This document shows positions 34,476-43,927 of a stretch of DNA of 64,000 nt, piece by piece. The notes beneath the pieces were generated by a model. That model worked only from the letters and a program-made list of their open reading frames with translations, ran no database searches and had not been told where the DNA came from. The position numbers and the translations under genes were made by a program. This DNA comes from Lithobates sylvaticus (lineage: Eukaryota; Chordata; Amphibia; Anura; Ranidae): assembly GCA_028564925.1 (NCBI GenBank), contig CM053029.1, positions 39,002,253 through 39,066,252 on the forward strand, in the 5' to 3' direction. Positions within the stretch are counted from its first letter, which is position 1, and each line of letters starts with the position of its first letter.

Positions 34476-36317
34476 AGTGGTGCCCCCGCCCTCCAGAGGC
34501 CTGAAAGTGGCCTCCAGAGCCAGGGGCGGCTGACATTCATCCTCAGGGTGCAGGTCACTGGGCATGGTGGGTGTAAAGAAAGTTGGAAACATGGGCGCCA
34601 GTCACTTTTTGAATTCAACAAAAGAGATGTTATTGTCTCTTAACAAGAACTGGGGGAGACGGTGTCTGTCTAAGAACACCCTTAGACAAACTAAGGACAC
34701 CCTTAGACAGATGCAAATGTAATTGGTATACTCCGCAGACCAAAAATAATAAAAAAGGCAGACAGCTATTCTGGTAGAGGGCCTTTAAGCTGGATGCAGT
34801 GCACTATATTTTGTAGAACTGCTGTCTCCTATAGCAACTTAACAGGTAACTCACAGTATCCCATTGTAGATCTTCTCTCACATCTAAAGCCCCATACACA
34901 CGGTCGGACTTTTTCATGGATTCTGTCCGATCGGACAATGTTGTTGAAAAATCAGACCATGTGTATGCACCATCGGACAGTGTACGTCGGATTGTCCGAC
35001 GGACAAAGTCTTATCTCCTGCTGGAAAGATTTGCCGACAACACGGTCCGATCACACCAAATCCGATCGTGTGTACGGTTGTCCGACCGGACAAAGTGCTA
35101 CGCATGCTCACATCACATTACAAGACCAAAGCTATTGGCTACTAGCCTCTACGTAGTCCCGTCGTAGGCAACAAACGTCACCACGTTCAGAATGATCGGA
35201 TTTTCCGACAACTTTGTCCGACCGTGTGTACGCAAAACCAACATCAGACAAAGTATGACGGACAGGATCCGACCGACCTGGTCCGCAGATTGTCCGACCG
35301 TGTGTATGGGGCTTTACAGTATCCCAATGTAGATCTTCACACTGAGCTTGCAGTCTCTCTCTAGACTTCCAAGATATAGCCGCCACTGGATCCCCAGAGC
35401 TCTTCCACAGCTAACCCGCTATATAATCCTCAAGCTTCACCCACGCTACCTGCTGGGTCCCTTACTTGACTCTGCTGAAGCTTTCCTACTTCTTCACTGT
35501 CCCCGGCTAGTGAATAAGGCTGCTCTGGTACTTCTTCAGACTTCATGCACTGGCCTCTGATAACAGGAGTGGTTGTCCCTTGGTGGCAACTGTTTCCCCT
35601 TTACCTCTGACCTTGATCCTCACTTGCCTCTGGTAACAGGAGTGGTCGTCCCTTATGGCAACTTCTTCTCCTTCACCTCATTCGGTTCCCCATCCGGCTG
35701 AACCTCTGAAACTTGGTTAGGCTGCCGACCTGAAGCCCCAACCCTGCGCTGCTTCTCACAGTCCTGGATAGGCCTCAGACAGCCTAGCAGCCAGGTGCTC
35801 CTGGATAGGCCTCAGACAGCCTAGCAGCCAGGTGCTCCTGGATAGGCCTCAGACAGCCTGTCAACCAGGTGCTCCTGGATAGGCCTCAGACAGCCTAGCA
35901 GCCAGGTGCTCCTGGATAGGCCTCAGACAGCCTAGCAGCCAGGTGCTCCTGGATAGGCCTCAGGCTTCTGGCCTAGCAACCAGGAGCAATACAACACACG
36001 TCCACACAGACAGCCACCCAGGTGGCACAGAACCCCGATCACCTGACTCCTCCTGAATAAATAGGCTCTCCCAGCAGGCCATGGGGCCAAAGAGATTTCT
36101 AGAAATTGTCTGGGTCAACCTATCCACTCCTAACCCAAATTCACTATACCCATGTCATTCTAATGCCACAGGCGGCAATGCCACCTAGTGACAGAAGAGA
36201 GAGGTGCACCAAATTCAGGTTTAGGGCAAAGGTCAGTGGATCACTCTAACAATTACCCAGGCTAATTACCACCTAGCAAACTAAATTTGTGAGCAGTCCT
36301 GTTTAGGACCAGGGTGC

Positions 36318-36397
<80 letters not shown>

Positions 36398-39300
36398 CCA
36401 TCATTGGTATCAGTGTGAGCAATAGTGCCCCATTACTGGTATCAGTGGGAGGAATATTGCCCCATCATTGGTATCAGTGGGAGGAATAGTGACCCATCAT
36501 TGGTGTCAGTGGGAGTAATAGTGCCCCATTACTGGTATCAGTGGGAGGAATATTGCCCCATCATTGGTATCAGTGGGAGGAATAGTGACCCATCATTGGT
36601 GTCAGTAATAGTGCCCCATCGCTGGTATCAGTGGGAGGAATTGTTGGTGTCAGTGGGAGTAATAGTGCCCCATCACTGGTGTCATTGGGAGGAATTTTAA
36701 CATTAATTACGGCTGTTTGTTGAGTGCACATTTAATTAAGCCAGGTTACGGATAATATTTTCAGCTTGCGCTTCACAATGAATGTATTACACTTTGTTCA
36801 AATTATATGGCTTATGAACTTAGTGATTTCAGTTCAAACAAACGCTTCATAAATAATTATCTTATTCCGGGAAGAGCCGGGGAATTGCGGCAATAAAACC
36901 TCACTGTAATAATTACTCCTACATAAGTAAATAGCTGAGTTCATTATACCTGATAGAAGAAGTGAGCTTCTTCTCCAATAAAATAAGATTTGATAATGAA
37001 ATCTGTAAATATTGATTGATCTGAATCTCATTATTGTTGCTAATGATTAAACTCCGTAAATTCTGCTCCCACGATAAATCCTCCAAATTGCCCCGAGATC
37101 CTTTTTTTTTGCTAACTGAATGACATAAAGGGGCTCGTTAATTATCACTATTTCTGTTATATTCTGGGTTGCATTTTGCAGCCCATTCATAAAAGGTAGG
37201 TCCCGTCATGGAGCTTATAGTGTCCTATGGAGTTCTCATTGCTTAATGCTTAGCTTTTGCAGGTCATGTGACCTGAAGTGATGAGCACATCTGTTGGGTT
37301 CAGTAATTCAAGGACATCTGAAGTTGCAATCTTTAGGCCTGGGTTCACTCTGTCTTCGGTCGTGGCTCACAGCAGGGGTCTGATGCCTCCCTGTTCTCTG
37401 TTTCAGGGACAAATCGGGCACAAATTTTTGCCTGAGATGAGACCTGAAACTGAGCCAAAGACACACAGGACCCTTCTGCACTCAGCTCCGCCCCGTAGCT
37501 GTGTGAACCGGCTTCATTGAGTGCCAGTCACACTCTCCTGTCATGCTAATTGGAATGCGGGAAAACCCACATCCAATTCGCATTAGTGTGAACCCAGCCT
37601 CAATGTAAACCCCAATCGGCATGGCGGAATGCCCCTGGATAGATAGACCTGTGAATGTCCATTTGCTGATCTTGCTTTCCTTTTAAGAACCTTGAAGGTT
37701 GCAAATTTTCCCTTCTTCGTCTGGTACGATTTGAACTTCGTTAGCTTCTTGGAGGGCAGTTGAGCAAGCTGCAAACTTGTGAACCCCAAAGACCTGGGAC
37801 CAGAATGGCAGGTGCGGCCAGGTAGAGGAGAGAGAGAGACCTGTGAATGTCCATTTGCCGATCTCCTTTTTCCTACTAAGAACCCAGAAGTTATGTGCAA
37901 ATTGTCCCTTCTGGGTCTGGCACGATTTGCACTCCTTTAGCTCCATTGGATGATATATGAGCAGGATGCAAGCTTTATTGTGAAGCCATTGACCCAGGAC
38001 AGGCATGGTGGGTGCCGTCAGGTAAAGGAGATAGAGCCCTGTAAAGGTTTATTTGCCAATCTCCTTTTCCTACTAAGAACCCGGAAGTTATGTGCAAATT
38101 GTCCCTTCTGGGTCTGGCACAATTTGCACTCCTTTAGCGTCATTGGATGGTAGATGAGCTTGATGCAAGCTTTATTGTGAACCCATTGACCCAGGACAGG
38201 CATGGTGGGTGCCATTGAGTAAATGAGAGAGAGAGACCTGTGAATGTCCATTTGCCGATCCCCCTTTCCTACTAAGAACATGGAAGTGATGTGCAAATTG
38301 TCCCTTCTGGGTCTGGCACAATTTGCACTCCTTTAGCTTCATTGGATGGTAGATGAGCACAATGCAAGCTTTATTGTAAACCCCATTGACCCAGGACAGG
38401 CATGATGGGTGCCGTTGAGTAAAGGAGAGAGAGAGAGACCTGTGAATGTCCATTTGCCGATCTCCTTTTCCTACTAAGAACCCGGAAGTTATGTGCAGAT
38501 TGTCCCTTCTGGGTCTGGCACAATTTGCACTCCTTTAGCGTCATTGGAGGGTAGATGAGCTTGATGCAAGCTTTATTGTGAACCCATTGACCCAGGACAG
38601 GCATGGTGGGTGCCATTGAGTAAAGGAGAGAGAGAGACCTGTGAATGTCCATTCGCAAATCTCCCTTTCCTACTAAGAACATGGAGGTTATGTGAAAATT
38701 GTCCCTTCTGGGTCTGGCACAATTTGTACTCCTTTAGCTCCATTGGATAATAGATGAGCAGGATGCAAGCTTTATTGTGAACCCATTGACCCAGGACCGG
38801 CATGGTGGGTGCCGTCGGGTAAAGGAGATAGAGCCCTGTGAAGGTTCATTTGCCAATCTCCTTTTCCTACTAAGAACATGGAAGTTATGTGCAAATTGTC
38901 CCTTCTGGGTCTGGCACGATTTGCACTCCTTTAACTTCATTGGATGGTAGATGAGCACGATGCAAGCTTTATTGTGAACCCCATTGACCCAGGACAGGCA
39001 TGATGTGCGCCGTTGAGTAAAGGAGAGAGAGAGAGACCTGTGAATGTCCATTTGCCGATCTCCTTTTCCTACTAAGAACCCAGAAGTTATGTGCAGATTG
39101 TCCCTTCTGGGTCTGGCACAATTTGCACTCCTTTAGCCTTAATTGGAGGGTAGATGAGCACATTGCAAGCTTTAATGTGAACCCCATTGACCCAGGACAG
39201 GCACGGTGGGTGCGGTCGAGTAAAGGAGAGAGAGACCTGTGAATGTCCATTTGCCGATCTCCCTTTCCTACTAAGAACATGGAAGTAATGTGCAAAATGT

Positions 39301-42300
39301 CCCTTCTGGGTCTGGCACAATTTGCACTCCTTTAGCTTCATTGGAGGGTAGATGAGCACATTGCAAGATTTAATGTGAACCCCATTGACCCAGGACAGGC
39401 ATGGTGGGTGCCGTTGAGTAAGGAGAGAGAGAGAGACCTGTGAATGTTCATTTGCCGATCTCCCTTTCCTACTAAGAACATGGAAGTGATGTGCAAAATG
39501 TCCCTTCTGGGTCTGGCACAATATGTACTCCTTTAGCTTCATTGGAGGGTAGATGAGCAGGATGCAAGCTTTATTGTGAACCCCATTGACCCAGGACAGG
39601 CATGGTGGGTGTTGTCGGGTAAAGGAGAGAGAGAGACCTGTGAATGTCCATTTGCAGATCTCCCTTTCCTACTAAGAACCCGAAAGTGATGTGCAAAATG
39701 TCCCTTCTGGGTCTGGCTACCACTTTCCCTGGCTGCTGTGGCTGAGTAAGAAGTTAACCCCAATTTTTTTGTGCAATGTAAAAAAAGATGATATTACGCA
39801 GAGTAAATAAATACCTAACATGTCACGATTTAAAATTGCCCACGCTCATGGAATGGCGAAAAACGATGGTACTTCAAAATCTCCATAGACAATGCTTTAA
39901 ACGCGTTTTAAAGGTTACTAGTTTGAGGTTACAGAGGAGGTCTAGTGCTAGAATTATTGCTCTCACTCTAAAGTTTGTGGTGATACCTCACATTGTAATA
40001 CCGTTTACATATGCATGCGCAACTGACATATATTTTTTCATTTAATTTTTTTTATTATTATTTATTTTGCTTTTTACTTTTCATTTTTACATTTTCCATT
40101 TACATTTTTTGTATCACTTTTATTCCTTTTACAGGGAATGTAAACATCCCTTGTAATATAAATAAGGTCTTTATAAAGAGATCTGGGGTCCAGTGGCCCA
40201 GTAAACCAATTGCAAACCACTATTATAATATATATATATATATATTCAGGGCTTTTTTTCAGCTGGAACTTGGTGGAACTCAGTTCCACCACCTCTGGTT
40301 CAGACCTTTTGCTCCCTGCTCACCGCTATCACTGGTAAACACAGAAGTCTGGCTTCTGTGTTTACCAGGGATAGCTTGTCTCACAATGGCTCCCACAGAT
40401 TCGATCTTCTCAGCAGCTCCCACTGAGTGCATGATGGGAACAAGGGAGATGTAGGTGCCCGGGGTGCAATCCAGATGCCGAAACCCCCACCAGATGATCT
40501 CCCTGCAACTGAGAGAGGAGGCATCACCTACAGTGTGTGGAGAGGTTCTAGAGCCGACTGGGTGCTTCAGCTTAACCACTTCAGCCCCGGACCAATTGGC
40601 AGCCAAAGGACCAGGCCCCTTTTTGCAATTCGGCACTGCGTCGCTTTAACTAACAATTGCGCGGTCATGCGACGTGGCTCCAAAACAAAATTGGCGTCCT
40701 TTTTTTCCCACAAATAGAGCTTTCTTTTGGTGGTATTTGATCGCCCCTGCGGTTTTTATTTTTTGCGCTATAAACAAAAATAGAGCGACAATTTTGAACA
40801 AAAATGCAATATTTTTTACTTTTTGCTATAATAAATATCCCCAAAAAATATATAAAAAAACATTTTTTTTCCTCAGTTTAGGCCGATACGTATTCTTCTA
40901 CATATTTTTGGTAAAAAAAATCGCAATTAGCGATTATTGATTAGTTTGCGCAAAAGTTATAGCGTTTACGAAAAATAGGGGATAGTTTTATAGCATTTTT
41001 ATTAATACTTTTTTTTTTTTATTAGTAATGGCGGCGATCAGCGATTTTTATTGTGACTGCGACATTTTGGCGGACACATCGGACATTTTTGACACATTTT
41101 TGGGACATTTGTCATTTATACAGAAATCAGTGCTATTTAAATAGCACTGATTCCTATGTAAATGACAGTTGTAGTTAGGGGGTTAACCACAAGGGGGCGG
41201 GGAGGAGTCAGTGTGACGTGATGTGTTGTGTTTACTGTCAGGGGGGCGTGGCTGTACGTCTGACGTCTGACGTCATTGATCGGCGTTCCCGATGACAGGG
41301 AACCGCCGATCACTGACAGTCAGTGTAGGAAGCGCGGGGAGAGGTTTGTTTACATAGACCTCTCCCCGTTCTTCCGCTCCGTAACCCGATTGCAGGATAC
41401 CAGCGGCGATCGGGGTCCGCTGGTCCCGCGGCCGGGGTCACGGAGCTCCCGACCGGGTCGCGAGCGCGCCGCTAGCGGCGCGCGCGCGCGACCCACGGGC
41501 AGGCACATGCACGATCACGTACAGGTACGTGATTCTGCCTGCCCGTGCCATTCTGCTGACGTATATATGCAGTGGCCGGTCGGGAAGCGGTTAATACAGC
41601 AACAAAAGAAAGATATGTGGAAGATGGTGGAGCTTTTAAGGGGGGGGGGATATGGGTGAAGTGAAGGGGAGCTGAATGCTGCACTCTGTGTGCAGCGCGC
41701 CCCTAAACTCTGCACTCTGTATGCAGCGAACCCCCAAACTCTGCACTATGAACATAGCACAGCCCCGACATCTGCATGTTGCACATCCCTAAACTCTGTA
41801 CTATGTACCAAGCTCACACCGGAACTCTGCACGTAGCGCACCCCTGGGGGGGAGAGTTTTTTGGGGAGTTGTGGTTGAGTTCCTGCACCTATTTTTTGAG
41901 AGAAAAAAACCTGTATATATATATATATATATATATATATTCACAAAAGTGAGTACACCCCTCACATTTTTGTAAATATTTTATTCTATCTTTTCACGTG
42001 ACAACACTGAATAAATGACACTTTGCTTCAATGTAAAGTAGTGAGGGTACAGCTTGTATAACAGTGTAAATTTGCTGTCCCCTCAAAATAACTCAAACAC
42101 ACAGCCATTAATGTCTAAACCACTGGCAACAAAAGTGAGTACACCCCTAAGTGAAAATGTCCTAATTGGGCACGATTAGCCATGTGACTCGTTAGTGTTA
42201 CAAGGTCTCAGGTGTGAATGGGGATCAGGTGTGTTAAATTTGGTGTTATCGCTCTCACTCTCTCATACTGGTCACTGAAAGTTCAACATGGCACCTCATG

Positions 42301-43882
42301 GCAAAGAACTCTATTTAAAAAATAATTTTTGCTCTACATAAAGATGGCCTAGGCTATAAGAAGATTGCCAAGACCCTGAAACTGAGCTGCAGCACAGTGG
42401 CCAAGACCATACAGCAGTTTAACAGGACAGGTTCTACTCAGAATAGGCCTTGCCATGGTCGACCAAAGAAGTTGAGTGCACGTGCTCAGCGTCATATCCA
42501 GAGGTTGTCTTTGGAAAAAAGAGGTATAAGTTCTGCCAGCATTGCTGCACATGTTGAATGGGTGGGGGGTCAGCCTGTCAGTGCTCAGACCATACGCTGC
42601 ACACTGCATCAAATTGGTCTGTATGGCTGTCATCCCAGAAGGAACCTCTTCTAAAGATGATGCACAAGAAACCCTGCAAACAGTTTGCTGAAGACAAGCA
42701 GACTAAGAACCTGTATTACTGGAACCATGTCCTGTGGTCTGATGAGACCAAGATAAACTTATTTAATTCAGATGGTGTCAAGCGTGTGTGGTGGCAACCA
42801 GGTGAGGAGAACAAAGACAAGTGTGTCTTGCCTACAGTCAAACATGGTGGTGGGAGTGTCATGGTCTGGGGCTGCATGAGTGCTGCCGGCACTGGGGAGC
42901 TACAGTTCATTGAGGGAACCATGAATGCCAACATGTACTGTGACATACTGAAGCAGAACATGATCCCCTCCCTTCAGAGACTGGGCCGCAGGGTAGTATT
43001 CCGACATCATAATGACCCCAAACACACCTCCAAGACGACCACTGCCTTGTTAAAGAAGCTGAGGGTAAAGGTGATGGACTGGCCAAGCATGTCTCCAGAC
43101 CTAAACCTTATTGAGCATCTTTAGGACATCCTCAAATGGAAGGTGGAGGAGCACAAGGTCTCTAACATCCACCAGCTCCGTGATATCGTCATAGAGGAGT
43201 GGAAGAGGACTCCAGTGGCAACCTGTGAAGCTCTGGTGAACTCCATGCCCAAGAGGGTTAGGGTAGTGCTGGAAAATAAGGGTGGCCACACAAAATATTG
43301 ACACTTTGGGCCCAATTTGGACATTTTCACTTTGGGGTGTACACATTAACGGCTGTGTGTTGAGTTATTTGAGTGGACAGCAAATTTACACTGTTACACA
43401 AGCTGTACACTCACTACTTGAAATTTTGAACTCTGTATATATATCGTATATACTCGAGTGGGGTTCCTAGCACCAAGTAGTCCCGAAATACGGTGCCCCA
43501 AAGTCGATTCGGAAAATGTAATTCTCTGCTGCAGAAAAGTGCTTGACATTTTCCGAACCGACTTTGGGGCCCGACTTTCCTAGCACCAAGTGGCCCCGAG
43601 ATACAGGGCCCCAAATTCGGTCAACTGTGTCCATCTGCAGCAATGTCATTTCGGGACCCTTTGGGTACAGAGACCCCAAATTTTGTCTGCAGCTAGGGGG
43701 CATCTAGGAACCCTTAACTACCAATTTGAAAAAATGGGCATTGTTGACCCTCTTTTCCACTTACAATAGCTGCGCATTTCTCACCCTAGGCTTATACTCA
43801 AGTCAATAAGTTTTCCCATTTTTTTGTGGTAAAATTAGGTGCCTCGTCTTATATTCGGGTCGGCTTATACTCGAGTATATAC

Positions 43883-43927
<45 letters not shown>

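Larger units (their letters stand above)
34473..36321 (-). mobile_element. Probable solo LTR (fossil retrotransposon, Ty3/Gypsy-like)
   Basis: On the minus strand it starts TGTAGCACCCTGGTCC and ends GGGGCACCACTACA, with a TATTTATTCAGG TATA-like word near 36060. It contains a 37-bp tandem array and a nested MITE, and lies between microsatellites. No internal retroviral coding region is attached. It carries younger insertions, so it is not recent. Confidence 0.5.

Noticed and set aside
37640-39717. Several minus-strand frames of 90-150 codons with a shared peptide
   Set aside because: All are translations of the same 200-bp tandem unit; the shared peptide reflects DNA repetition.
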